From: Dastarcus helophoroides | Taxonomy: Eukaryota > Arthropoda > Insecta > Coleoptera > Bothrideridae | Assembly: GCA_028583605.1 (NCBI GenBank) | Contig: CM053328.1 | Span: forward strand, 29,681,578-29,745,577 | Direction of reading: 5' to 3' | Length of the DNA stretch: 64,000 nucleotides | Shown here: positions 1-12,539 of the stretch, in pieces | Layout of the letters: each line of letters begins with the position of its first letter | Numbering within the stretch: the first letter of the stretch is position 1 | The notes under the pieces: model-generated | What the model was told of the DNA's origin: nothing | The model's database searches: none | The model's input: only the letters and a program-made list of their open reading frames with translations | Made by a program: the position numbers and the translations under genes

Positions 1-295
1 ACGAATCCCGTCCTTTCCCCTAAAAAAAACCGTATCGGGTAGTTAACAGTTTTTACAATCTAATTCAACATATTGATTGATAAAAAAGCTGCGGTTGCAT
101 TTTTGATAAAATCGTTGTTCAAGTTAAAAGATTTGCCACGTAGGTTTCCACGGATAGAGTTAGTAGTGTTTTACCTTTTGTCAACATCATCTCATCGTAG
201 GGAAATTCTTCGGGAAAAAAAAACAAATTGGAAGACAAAATATTAAATATTAACCATTACCTATGCTTGTGGAGAAACTCTTGTGAAAGAAAATT
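1..295. other. AT-rich DNA, no feature seen
   Basis: No coding signal, transposon end or repeat structure was recognised here. The sequence is ordinary AT-rich DNA leading into the purine tract that follows. Confidence 0.5.
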
Positions 296-481
296 AGTAG
301 TAGAACAAGAAGAAAAAGGAGAAGGAGGAGGAGGAGAAGGAGGAGAAGAAGAAGAGGAAAAAGAAGAAGGAAAAGAAGAAGAAGTAGTAGAAGAAGAAGT
401 AGAAGAAGTAGAAGGAGAAGAAAAAGAAGAAGAATGAGGAGAAGAAGGAGAGAGGGGAAAGAGGACTAGGAGAAGGAAAGG
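296..481 (+). repeat. GAA/GGA-rich polypurine tract
   Basis: About 185 bp are almost pure A and G on the plus strand, built from GAA, GGA and GAAA units with a few T interruptions (GTAGTAGAA). Open frames through it in both directions are only Glu/Lys-rich or Ser/Phe-rich translations of the repeat and are not genes. Long purine mirror-like tracts can adopt triplex DNA, but that is general knowledge and not shown here. Confidence 0.9.
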
Positions 482-2700
482 ATAGTCGACACAAAAGGTC
501 AAAAAGTCGAATATTTAAATTTGAAGTCAATAATTTTGATTAAAGTATAAAAATTTCTCAAAGCTCCGAGTCAAATTTATTTCTATTTTGAAATTTATAA
601 TGTCTAAATTTTGGGAAGTAAAAACTTTGAAAAGGGTATCAAATAATATATGAAACCTATTTATCTGAAAATTTTGACTTAATCTCTAATCTCGAAATAT
701 TGTCTTTTACAAAAGTTTCTGAGCACAATAGTTAAAATATTCGTTAAACATTGAAATTTTTAAAGTTTTTTTTTTAAACTTCAAGTTTTTCTTAAAATTC
801 CGCCTATTTTCCCTAGATATCTCATTAAAATTAGAAATTTATTTCTATAAATTTTAGTTGTCCCCCGAAATGTTAAAGCTTAAACTTTTAACATTCAAAA
901 TTTAATTTTTTAATAAATATTAAGATTAAACTCGAAAGTAAGAAAATCAAATGTCGAATTATTTAAAAATGATGTTTTTTTCCAAATTGTAACTTTAACC
1001 TCAAAATGCGGGATTTTTCCCGAAATCTTCAAATTCAAAATTTTAATGTTTTCTACCAATTTTAAATGTCAATAAAATCTTAAGTTTGCATCGCTGAGAA
1101 ATTCGAATTTAATATCGGAATTTCGTAATAACAGTCAAAAATTTAAAAACAAACTTTTTAAGAATTTTATTTCACGTAAATTTGGAATGTTGTTTGGACT
1201 TCTTTCTTTAAATGTTAAATTTTAATTTAAAATATCTATCTAATTCTTAACATATTTTAAAATTTAGTTTTTTGAAACAAATGATATTTCTCTTGTTTGT
1301 TATGTTTCCTCAAAATTCGGTGTTTAAATGTTAAACTTGAAGAGAGAATATTTTCATTATAAAGCTCAATTGTTACAGCTTGATATTGATATCTATCTAA
1401 AATACCAACTTGATATTGAGTTAAACCTGAATTCGTTTTATAAAATTGGAATTTTCTCAAAATTTGTGATTTTGGGCGAAATCAAAGCCTTTGCAGAAAC
1501 TCGTTTTCTTTTGACCGAAATTGAAATTGTTATCATTTTAGTAACTGTTATTCATTCTAATAATTGCTATTTATTCTAATAATTTGCCTAATTGACTAAT
1601 TAACAAGTTGGATAAAATTTTTAGAATGAATAACCATGGATAAGGGTGCCGCCTTATCAATATTGTTTGGTCTATATTAAATAATTATTCCGATGTTAAT
1701 ACAATAAATAGGTATGCTAAGTTTTTACGATAAACACTTTCGTTTAACCCTGAAATTATAAAAAATATGTGTGTGAAATTCCTATATACATGAAGAAACT
1801 TGAATTACCTCAAATTGAATTTTATTATGATAATAATTTATAACGTCGTTGGTTATCGCAAGTTCTTTTAAAAGCAAATTTCTTCGGAGTATAAAAACTT
1901 GTTAATTAAGCTCAAAGTAATATTTCTGAAGAATATAATAAGTCTAGTAATACACAGGATCCAAAAAGGTCAAACTAGAAAACCTGGAAGGATAAACCAC
2001 AATTACTTCATCTTCGACCTGTTCATACACTACTGAAAATTTTGCTGTTTAGTCCGATTAACATGTAGAAATTGTTTTATCTCTACAGACATAATTGCAA
2101 TGCAGATATGTGTCACAGTGGTGGATATTCATTCTCTTTGTTGAGACAAACAAAGATGTATCGATACAAACAATTAAGTTGCTAACGTATATGTGTTTTA
2201 CAAATTCATCATTAACATGATTTTTATTAAAAAAAAACAAATTCGTGATGATTACAATCATTCTAAGCACAATAAAAATAACAGTAAAAATTGTAAAATT
2301 CGTAAGGATCCTTTGGAGTAGGTTTAGGATTCTTCCAAGATGAAAAATGTTAGTCAGTATCCTTAATAAGTTATGCTAGGTTAAGCGAATATCCCTATAT
2401 CCGAATTTCTTACGCCTTTTTTTCAGTCAACTTTCTTGTACTACATATATTTTTTTAAATTAAAAACCAATAACCTAACTACGACTTGTAAGAGAATGTT
2501 TGTAGTTTTCAAAATCCTGCTCGCATTTTCATGTATGATTATTATTTCCTGTGATACCATGATTACCGAAGTAAAAAATGACGTTGAGATCAAAATTTAG
2601 TTCTGAAACTAGTTAAACTAAAGATTAAATTATTTAGAAGAGGTTTGTGATAGGATCACTGAAAAACAAATGATGAAATACGTGGATCTCTTTGAAAATA
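482..2700. other. AT-rich intergenic DNA
   Basis: No gene recognised. The part up to about 1300 already shows loose words such as TTCGAAATT and AAAATTTC. The rest is unstructured AT-rich DNA. The short open frames have no family resemblance and no splice context. Confidence 0.5.
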
Positions 2701-5430
2701 AAAAAATTGAAAATTTTTCGGTCAGTCAAAAATTGCTGAAGCTGAAAAATTCTGAAATTCTGAAAAATACTTGGAGCTTTAATTTGTTTTTTTTTTAATT
2801 TCTTCGATGATCATATCTTTTCAAGTCATAGCCTTTTTTTTAAATTATTTATAATTTTGGGCTTTTTTCATATCCCTTAACTTTTGAAATATGGCCCTTT
2901 TAGGCATGTAGTAATAACTGATACCCACTTCTTCGTCTACATGAAAAAAAAAGGATTGTTGGGTTGCCTTGTTGAAAGTCCCGATTTCTTTTTTTTTTTG
3001 TTGAAGAATTCGATTTTTATTGAAAATTTCAATCTACTTTGAAAATTTCAACATTTTAAAATATTCATTTTCCCCCTTTTCTTGTTCGACTCCCAAAATT
3101 TCAAATTTTATTCAAAATTTTTCCTTTTGGAGAATTTCAATTTCTTTAAAATTCGGACTTATTTCGAGATTTCTTGATTTTTTTTGACAATAAAATTTTA
3201 ATTTTTTTGCAAATTTGACTTTTTAGATTCGATTCTTTCAAAAAATTTAAACTCTTTTTGAATATTTTATTTTCTTTATGCTTCGACTTTTAAAAATATT
3301 GATTTGAATTGTTTGACATTTTTAAAATTGGACTTTTTTCAAAATTTTGGTCTTTTCTCTAAATATTCATTTTCCCAAAATAATGCGTTTTTGAAAAGTC
3401 TGACTTCAATTTTTATCAAAAATTTGGCTCTCTTGAACATTTCGACTATCTTTAACATTATATTTTAAAAATTTTGAATTTCAGGTTTTCCATTTTTTTT
3501 TAATTCAGTTTTTCAAATTATAACTTAAAAATTTCACAATTTTAGCTTTAAGATTTCGATTTAAATTTTGAATTGAAAAAAAAATTTGACACAAAATTGT
3601 GATCTCTTCTTAAAGTTGCGACTTTTTTCCAAATTTTGATTTTTTCTATAAATTTCATTACATTGAAATATTTGATTTTTTTGAAAAGTGCCACTTTTTG
3701 ACAATTTCTCGAAGGTTTGACTTCTTTTGAAAATTTCGACTTTTACATGTAAAATTTCGACATTTTAAATATGACTTTTATTTGAAAAATTCGATTTTTT
3801 TTATTTTGTACTCCTTTCTAAAATTGGATTTTTCTCAAAATTTCGACATTTTTAAAATTTTTGAACTTATTTAAAATTTTCACTTTTTAAAAAAATGCCC
3901 ACATTTTGTAATCAAAATTTTCACTTTTTCTCGAAGTTGCAATTTTTTCAGAATTTTATTTTACGTTTAAGCTTCCACCTTTTTCAAAATTTCGGACATT
4001 GTTGTAAACATTTTGACAGCTTAATTTTTTTTAATGTGACCATCGTTCTCGAAACTTCATATTAATGTAAATTTGACTTTTTAAAAAATTTGCCTGATAT
4101 AAAAATTTTAAATTTTTTAAAGGAATCTGGTTTTTAATTTCAAATTTTTAAATGTTTAACAAATTGTATAAAACGAATTCTAGACTTAACTAAATGTCAA
4201 TTTTAAAGTAGGCATTTTAAAAAAATATTTTAAATTTTAATCTGAAAAATTTTAAAAAAGATCGCAATTTTGAAGAATTTTTGAGTTTAAATTTAAATAC
4301 GAATTTAGAAAAAAGAGCATAAAGCAAAATTCTGGCTTCAGTTTAGAAATTGCTGTGTTTAAGTATAATTGTGAAGAACGTTTTTTTAAAAACATTTTGA
4401 AGTTTTTTCTAGAAATTTTGAGAAACAAATTTATTAAAATTCAATGATTTTTTTAATCTTAATCCCTGCATTTAAACATCGTCTTAATTTTAGATATGAA
4501 ATTTTTAAAATTTTGCCAATAATGTTTTTTTGTTATACAGTCTTTCTTCATTTTCCGGCATTTTCATGTCCATTCCAAATTTTTAATTATTTTAAAGTTG
4601 CAAAATTAAAAAATTCAAATTTGCGAATATTATTTTAAGGAAAAGTCGAGATTTGTAAATCTAATTTTTATAACCTTTCGATTATGACTTTTTCCAGAAT
4701 GTTTTGATTCATTTTCAACTTTAGAAATCAAAATAAAAAATATAACAATTCGAAGGTCGAAATTTTGAGTAGTAAAAAATCGAAAATTTGAAGAAATTTT
4801 TGTTCTCACACTTTCTTTGAATATGTTTCGATTCTTTCAGTTTCAGGATTTTGACACTGTCCTCGAAATATTAAGAGATAAGAAATGAAAAAAAAAATTA
4901 AATCGTTTTTTCAAATTTTAAAATTTGTCTTTAAATGTTGAAGTTATTCTCAACATTTTGAAAGTCAAAGGTAAAAAAAAACATTGAAAATCCTCACGGA
5001 GAAAAAAACATTCAAATTTCTAAAAAAATTCCGAAAATTTATAAAAATACTGTTTCTTTTTTTGTTCGCATTTTACCTTCTTTCGGAACCTTAGAATTTA
5101 ATATCCTAATTTTAAAGCCGAAATTTTCATATGTTTTTCCAAACTTTAGTAAATATTTAAAAAAAAAATGTTTAATTTCGGTAAGTTAAAAATATTATAT
5201 TTTTGAAAAAACTTCGAACAAAATTCACTCAAATTTCTGATTGTGAGCAGCAACTGTTGACTCAAAATTTTAGGGAAGAACTTCAAAATTGTCTAAAATG
5301 AAAATATTCCTTCACATTTCGACTTAAATATTGGAAGAGCCAAATTAAAGTCAAAATTTCGAGGTTAGAACTTAAATTTTTAGAAGTCGAAAGAAAAGAA
5401 TTCGTAAAAGGACAAAATATGCAATGATCA
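2700..5430. repeat. Degenerate word array, T-orientation then mixed
   Basis: From about 3000 to 4100 the plus strand repeats imperfect variants of AAAATTTCGACTTTTT every 15-30 bases (TTCGACTTTT, CAAAATTTTGACTT). After about 4100 the orientation becomes mixed. No coding potential or transposon ends were found at its borders. It is the same material that lies inside the hAT-like elements further right, but here I cannot see element ends. Confidence 0.6.
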
Positions 5431-6865
5431 TCTGCGAAAATTTGGATATATTTCTAAACCCAAAACATATATTCTAAATTCGTATGACGACACATCGATC
5501 AACAATGGAAGCTCCCAACGCTTATAGGCAACTTTAAATACAATCTTGTGTATTATTTATTACATAAAAACCGCCTATCCGTTAATGTCCATTTTTACTG
5601 CCTTAGAGGCTGAGTTTTGAAAAATCCTCTCTTAGTGCTCACCTACGTACTACGTGAAACACCTGTGTGGCTTTCATGCTCTTAGACCTGCCCGTTTAGC
5701 CTGTGTGTTGTCTGTCAGTCGGTACTTAGAAATTTATTAAATAGATGTATTGAATTGGCTATTTATACATACATATATGCAAACAGTTAAATATGTGTAA
5801 TCTAAATACAATATGGTATCAGGTAATTCTTGCATATTTTTATTATTATATGTAAATTTTAATTTAAACCTGATATTTAAATCGAAATGAACCCCAAATA
5901 AAAAAGTTATTTAACGTAGTTCTCTAGAAATAAATTCAATTATCAAATTTGTAAACAAAGAATAAGAGTTAATTTTTGATTATTGTCGATATTTGTACAC
6001 ATATATCTCACGAAAGAAACCAGGTCAATTGAAAGTTACTTGTTTAAAAAATGGCACTTAAAACCTTGACTGCATACTTATTAAAATGATACAATTGGTA
6101 TAATCCTCTAATATGTCAAGAAAATGTGCTGCAATAATATACCTACAATTAAAGTTATTTTAATAAAATTAAATGCGATGTATTAGTTTTTACTGCACTG
6201 ACAACTCATTAATGTTGTAGGTCTTTACTTTTTTATTTTTCAAATAGATTTACAAATGGCAAAAAAATCAGTTATATTTGCACTGTTTGTATAAAAGTTC
6301 AATTTTGCCGGTGCTAATGACTACTCTCTTTTAATCAACAGCAATATCGAGGACATGCCCCTGGATTAAATTTGCAGATAATTAATAATTTCGCCATGTA
6401 ATTAAAACAAACATAGGAAATAAAATAAATTGGATCAGTTTCTCATTACTGCATAATTAATTACTCGCTGAATTGCAATATTTGTATAAATCTATTTTTT
6501 CGTTTTATGTGACCAGGCATTTCAGCTCAGTAAATAAAAAATATTGATTTTTTATAACTTACTCCATCAGTGCGGTCAGTGTGGTAATCTAATTTTATTT
6601 CTAATTATATGTAAATAAACCATATAAAAATATATGATTAAATAAATAAGTTTTATACTAAAGTTAATTTGAATAAACTTGAAATTCAGGTATATACGTA
6701 ATCAACAACTGTGACTTATATGCAGGGCAGAAAAAGAAATCTATAAAATGAGAAGCACATTTTTGATATAACTTGAAAGAAACAACCAAATTGACCATGA
6801 TAATGCCGATAATTTAAAATTATTAAAAGTTGTTCTAAAGTCTACTATTAGTTATATCTAGGGAG
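5431..6865. other. AT-rich intergenic DNA
   Basis: Base composition changes at about 5430, where the word array stops. 5500-5720 is somewhat richer in G+C but has no convincing open frame or splice sites on either strand. Nothing else recognised. Confidence 0.5.
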
Positions 6866-8482
6866 GTGGCACAAGTAATTGTCATTATTAGACGTACCTC
6901 TAACTTAAAACTGATATCGAAAAAACTGGATGCATTTTTTTAATACCACCAATTCCTGAGAGGAAGAAACGTTTCTTTGCTATGAAAACATCAACTCGTT
7001 TTTCTTGTCAAAAATTTAAATTTTTTTTTGATTAAAAATATTTTTATTTGTTAGTGTCATTTTACCAGTAATTGTCATACAATAATCAATAATTGTCATT
7101 AGCTTTTCCAGTAATTGTCATCAAATTTAAATCGTTAAGTTGCTTTGGAAGAAAAAAGTTGAATACTATGGAGGTTTATTTATTGTTTGGATATACATAA
7201 AAGTGTTCCCAAGATACACAAATATGTATTTATGTTTGACTTTTTCTATTTTTATGTATTGTCTTTTAATTTTTGTTCTCTTGTTTTGTGTTCTCTCATT
7301 TTTCTTACTATTTTCTTTTTTTGTCTTTTTTTCTTGAAAAATATAATTTTTTGACTATTCAGCTAAAATTACGATCGATGGAAATATTGAAAGGTTTTTC
7401 ATCCTCATTTCCTTGTATATTTCTGTCAGGATTTATGCTGCATTTTAATAAGCATTTTATACTGAATAGAGGTGTCGCTTGGTAATTTGTGTTTGCGTAT
7501 GTATAGATATTAGGTATGTTGTTTTGCTACTTCCGGTCGTAGTAACTGTTTTTTACCCACAGGATTTTGGACACTGCTATCTAAAATTAATATTGATTCT
7601 TAAGATGTGATTGCGCTTCTTTCCTAAATCGAATTTTTCCTCGCTTTATTTTTGGAACTCTTCTAACATTTCCACATCCAAAGAGGAATTCGCATTCTCA
7701 TGAGTGAAATAGGGATGTGACTTAAAAAATTTGTAGCTATTCTTTTGTGGTTTGTTGCCAATGCCATCCTAACTTGACTATAATTTACGGAATTATCACT
7801 GTAAGGTAATCTTTTTTAGGTGGAAAACCCGCTCTTGTAATATTTTTATTCCATTGGACTGTTTTGTCTTTTTATTTTTCTCGAAAACTTTATATTTAAG
7901 GGCCACTCTGGGTACTTGAAATGTTTTAGTAGTCCTTTAATATGTCATCCATTGCTTGCAGGCTTCAGTTGCAACCAAAACTAACTTCTCTATGTATATT
8001 AAAACAAAAATTGTCACTGACAGATCTACTAATAGTCAGTTATCCACTTTGTGACAATTACTGGATTATTTTAGTTTTTTGTACCACTAATAGTCACAAC
8101 AAATGTTTCATAATTAAAATCTAATTACCAACCTAAAAACATTTTAAGTCAAAGACTATCAAACATACTTTATGTTCATGTAAAAAAATTTGCATTCATT
8201 GTAATAAAAACTGCTGAAATTTAAGCTAAATTATTTCAACCTACCTTAACAAATTCGCTAGGAATCACAACAAAATATTTTGGACAAGGAACTGCTGTAC
8301 TGTTTTGTTTGGAAACGTATTTGTATGGATTGCTACCATTAAAAGCTTCATTTAAAATTGTTGTTACTACATATGGAAATTGATTGATACCATAAGAGAA
8401 TTAAAATAACAAAGCATTTTCTTTCTTTTCCAAAAATATGTTTGGTGACAACTACTGGTGTGGTGGCAATTACTGGTGCCAT
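6866..8482. mobile_element. Possible non-autonomous DNA transposon with (C)AGTAATTG repeats
   Basis: The left end reads GTGGCACAAGTAATTGTCAT. The right end, read inward on the other strand, is ATGGCACCAGTAATTGCCAC, so the two are inverted with a few mismatches. Related words such as CCAGTAATTGTCAT and ACTAATAGTCAC recur just inside both ends (near 7064-7115 and 8016-8100), as subterminal repeats do. No transposase is recognisable inside, and the short open frames look like chance. Exact borders and target duplication could not be fixed. Confidence 0.4.
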
Positions 8483-8499
8483 TATCCTATTTTACTTAA

Positions 8500-9660
8500 G
8501 TTTTGGGTAGCAGCAAGGCATCAAAATTTTGGGAGAAAAAAAATGTAGCACTTCTAAATTTCATCCCTAAATTTTGTAGAAAAAAAATCAAAATTTTAAG
8601 AAAAAATGCAGTTGTTGAGTTAACATCGGAACTTCCTTGAAAGAACTATAATTTTCAAAAATTTAAAATCCGTTACTTGAAATTTGGAGTTCGAGTTTAC
8701 AATTGAGGAAAAAAGTACAAATTGAAAAAGTAAATCTCTATTATTAACAAAAAAGACGAAATTTCAAAATGATGTCGACAAAAAAAACAGAACTTAAAAA
8801 AGTCGGCACTTATAGCAATTAAACTCAAATTGTCAAAAAGGCAACCAAAATAACTAGAAGTCAAAATTTTGAGTTTAAAGCAGAAAATAGAGAAATAAAA
8901 AAGGTAAATATTGAAAATGCAAGCCCCGAATTTTTGAGAGAATGGAGCCATTTCGACATTAAAGATAATATTATGTAAAATAAGTGAAAACAAAATTAGA
9001 TTTGAAATTAAAATTCCTTTACATTACCATAATAGTTTCGGAAAATAAATAACAATTTCAGGTGCGGTTATGTGAAACAAATCGATTTATTACAAAAAAC
9101 TAGTAAAAATTAAAAATGTCATTTTTTAAAATGTCAAAAAGAAATAATTTTGAGATATAAAGTGAAAATTTCGACAAAACTCAAAAAATTTAAGGAAAAC
9201 ACACTTTTAAGTTTAAAGCGCAAAAAAGAAAGTAAGACACTCAAATTGTAAATTCAAAATTTTGAGAACATATTTAAATTTCAAACAAAAACTCGGAATT
9301 CATAAAAAAAGTATTCGAGTCAAATCTCTACAATTCCGGAAAAAAATATTTAAGGGAACATTTTGAGATGAGACACAACTTAGAAAATTGAAATTCTCGA
9401 TAATTTTAGTTTAAAGGAGAAATGTAGAAAAAAGTTTTCCAGTTAAAATAAAAAAAAATGTCAAATCAATTCGAATCAAATTTATAGTACTTATAAAAGT
9501 TGAAATTTTAAATATCGAAAAAAATATTGTTATTTCCAAATTAGAATTGGTGATGGTATGTAAATATCATGTAAAGAATGGAAATTTTGAGTTTAAGTCT
9601 AAATTTAAATTAAAGAAGAAAAAATTGAAAATGTGAGGCTTTTGGGAAAAAGGTCCACTT
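8500..9660. repeat. Degenerate word array, A-orientation
   Basis: The plus strand carries variants of GTCGAAATTTTGAAAAA, the reverse complement of the orientation seen at 3.0-4.1 kb. It stops where the mariner copy starts at 9667. No coding potential. Confidence 0.55.
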
Positions 9661-9666
9661 CTTGTA

Positions 9667-10690
9667 CGAGGGTAAATCAAATATGAACCGGAATTTCTAT
9701 CATGTCGCCATGAGGGCGTCGGGAGTGTGCGCATACTCTTAGACATGTTAGGTGGGGATATCACGTGACTTCCTGCGATCAGGAGAATTCCGTCTCGCCG
9801 TTCGTCAGTTGTAAATACAATGAGTGAACAAGAGGTTCATCCGCACTTTGCGTTATTATTAAATTTCTTGCCGTTGAAGGTGTAAAGCTTGCCAAAATTC
9901 TTCGTAGACTAGAAGCACAGTTTTGTTTGAAGAAAACTTAAATGTATAAACGGCACAAAAAATTTTTGAAAGGACGAACTTAAGGTGAAAATGAACCCCA
10001 TGCCCGTCGTCCTCGGATCAGCGTGACTGCGGGCAAGATTAATGCTGTTCAACGCCTTTTGGAAGGTGATCGCCGTTAAACTGTTGGCGAAATTGCAGCT
10101 CCGATAGGGATAAGCTTTAGAGTGCTCAATTCATCATTACAGATGAGCTGAGGTTTCGAAAAATGGGGGGTACCTTGTCTTTCGACTGAAAAACAGAAAC
10201 AACAACGTCTGGAGATTTGTCATGGCCGTCTTGGACGTTTTCAAAATGAGGGTGATGGTTTTTTTGCACGGTACGTTATGTATGATGGGATTTGGGTCCA
10301 CCATTACATCCCTAAATCTAAATAAGCAAGCATGTAGTGCAGAAGATACGGCGAAGATGCATCCGTCAAGGCAAAAACTCGCCTCTCAGCTGGAAAGGTT
10401 CTTGCGACAGTGTTTTGGGATTTGAAAGGAGTTGTGAACGTCGATTCTCTGCATGAACATCGTAAGGTTAATGCTACCTACTACTGCCAGCTATTGGATG
10501 AAACAAAACGGCGGAAGAGGCGCGAATTTTCGATCAGAAATGTAATTTTGCTTCACGACACTGCCCGCTCCCACTCAGCTCAATCTGACACATCAAAAAT
10601 TAGAGGAAATGCATTGGGCAACATTAGAACACCCTCCTTATAGTCCCAATTTATTACCATGCGGTTATGTTTGGGCCACTGAAAGAAGCT
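9667..10690 (+). pseudogene. mariner-family transposon, broken copy 1
   Basis: Starts after a TA with CGAGGGTAAATCAAATATGA, a mariner-type end. A transposase start at 9820 reads MSEQEVHPH, followed by recognisable pieces: KFLAVEGVK-like, ENEPHARRPRISVT-like, the VGEIAAPIGIS helix-turn-helix stretch, LLDETKRRKR and VILLHDTARSH (the 'HDNARPH' catalytic Asp region). The pieces fall in different frames with stops between them, so it cannot be expressed. It ends near GPLKEASRR, where a second partial copy begins directly. The right inverted repeat is not seen. Confidence 0.85.
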
Positions 10691-11262
10691 TCTAGGAGAC
10701 CTTCGTTCTCGCCGTTAGTCAGTTGTAAATACAATGATTGAGCAAGAGGTTCATCCGCACGTTGCGCAGCGCATTGTTATTAAATTTCTTGGCGTTGAAG
10801 GTGTAAAGTCCGCCGAAATTCTTCTAGACTAGAAGCACAGTTTGGGGAAACTTGTTTGAAGAAAACTTAAGTGTATGAATGGGACAAAAAATTTTTGGAA
10901 AGACAAACTCAGATTGAAAATGAACCTTATGCTCGTCATCCTTGGGCCAGTGTGACTACGGACAAGATTTACGCTGTCGTGCAAGTCGATTTTTTGCATG
11001 AACGTCGTACGGTTAATGTTGGCTACCATTGCCGGCAATTGGATGAAGCTAAACGTGCATATTGGCGAAAGAGGCTCGAATTTTCGGTCAGAAATATGAT
11101 TTTGCTTCATGATAATGCTCGCCCTTACTCAACCTATCTGCCAAATCAAAAATTAGAGGAAATGCATTAGGCAACATTATAACACCCTCCTTATAGTCCT
11201 GACTTATCACCATGCGATTATCATATGTTTGGGCCACTGAAAGAAGCTCTAGGAGGTGACTG
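10691..11262 (+). pseudogene. mariner-family transposon, broken copy 2, tandem to copy 1
   Basis: Begins with the same untranslated leader as copy 1 (GTCAGTTGTAAATACAATGA) and a start at 10734 reading MIEQEVHPHVAQ, then KFLGVEGVKSAEIL. A large internal deletion joins the N-terminal DNA-binding part (ending near SVTTDKIYAV) to the catalytic part (VDFLHERRTVNVGYHCRQLD, then MILLHDNARPY with the second catalytic Asp). The C-terminal YSPDLSPCDY-type motif near 11190-11215 is in another frame. A non-functional internal-deletion derivative of the same subfamily as copy 1. Confidence 0.85.
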
Positions 11263-11299
11263 ATTCTATGATGATGCTGCTGTTGAGACATTTGTGTGC

Positions 11300-11795
11300 A
11301 ATTAGCTTAAATAATAAAAATAATAAAAGAAAGTAAAAAATAGAAATAATCAATGCCTTCCTTCTTTTTATGATGATTGCTTTAAAAAACTCCCAAAAAT
11401 GCATAACAAATTCAAGAGATTATGTAAAAAAATAGTTAATAACTTTCATATATGTCTTGTACCAATACATTTTTAACTACTCGTAACATTTCAAACTTAA
11501 ACTGAAAATCTTTCTAAAAAACCATATTTCGCATATGTATAAAGTAGCCAATTTCGTGTAAAAAAAGTAAATACCGCAAATTGGAAATCGGAATTTTGAG
11601 AGAAAAATCAACATTATTCTGCTTTTTAGACTAAAAATGTTGAATAAAATTCGTAGTATAAAAATCAGCACGTTGACGAAAAATAAAACTGATGTCTCGA
11701 AAAAACCAAGTTTTAAATTTAAGTCGACAATTTAGGAGAAAAAAAAACACGTACCTGTAATTATGCAAAAAAAAATCTAAATTTCCCTACATTTT
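11300..11795. repeat. AT-rich spacer and word array, A-orientation
   Basis: Variants of GTCGAAATTTT appear from about 11490 onward. No gene or element end was recognised. Confidence 0.4.
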
Positions 11796-12096
11796 AAAAA
11801 TTGAAATCTTGTCCCCTGAAACTAAGAAAGACTAAAAAACCCAACAAAGGTTGCTCTAACGCGTTTCGATAACCAATCCCAAGCTATCATCTTCAAAGAG
11901 ATACAGTAGTATCTCTTTGAAGATGATAGCTTGGCTATCGAAGAGATACCACTGTATCTCTCTGAAGATAATATCTTGGCTATCGAAACGCGTTAGAGCA
12001 ACATTTGTTAGGTTTTTTAATCTTTCTTGGTTTCCGGGGACAAGATTTGTATTTCAATTTTTGAAGATAACCAAGGACCAGTCCGTTTCACCAAAA
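11796..12096. repeat. Foldback repeat (hammerhead-containing family), copy 1
   Basis: A long palindrome. The left arm begins ATTGAAATCTTGTCCCCTGA and the right arm ends with its complement, plus a unique tail ending GGACCAGTCCGTTTCACCAA. Inside are inverted copies of GCTCTAACGCGTTTCGATA and of AGAGATACAGTAGTATCTCT. The central part is duplicated, so three copies of the CTGAAGAT...GCTATCGAAAC unit lie side by side. The rightmost one (CTGAAGA at 11962) keeps the CTGANGA and GAAAC words but its stem II half is mutated. The other two carry T for the core C. Confidence 0.8.
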
Positions 12097-12435
12097 TTCC
12101 TTTGAAAATAAAATAAAAACCTCTCCCCTAAAAGACAAAATGAAATGTAAAATTGAAGTGTTGTCGAAAAGAAGTTTCAATTACAAATTTAAAAATGGAA
12201 AAAAATTGTTAGAAGTAAAGCTGCATTTTAAACAAATTTTTAACTGCTAATTCGACAAACAAGTAGAGTTTTCAAAAAATAATTAGGATCTTTTGAAAAA
12301 GACAAAGGTAAAAGTTTAAGTTGAAATTTCAAGAAAAAATTAAGCAGCATTTAAGAGAAAAGTTGGCATTTTGAGATGGAAGTTAACATTTCCAATAATA
12401 CAAGAAGTGGACATTAATAAAAAAGTCTTAGAACA

Positions 12436-12501
12436 TTTTCAGGGGACAAGTTCTGGATTTTAATTTTTGAAGGTAACCAAGGACCAGTCCGTTCCACCAA
12501 A
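12436..12501 (+). repeat. Foldback repeat family, 3' tail fragment
   Basis: Only the last part of the family is present: CAGGGGACAAGTTCTGGATT followed by the tail ending CCAGTCCGTTCCACCAAAA. The palindromic part is missing. Confidence 0.75.
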
Positions 12502-12539
12502 AACAAAAGAAGGATCAATTCCTAATTTTAACAATAAAC

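Noticed and set aside
257..530. Ser/Phe- and Glu-rich open frames across the purine tract
   Set aside because: They are translations of the GAA/GGA repeat in three frames on both strands, with no start context or homology.
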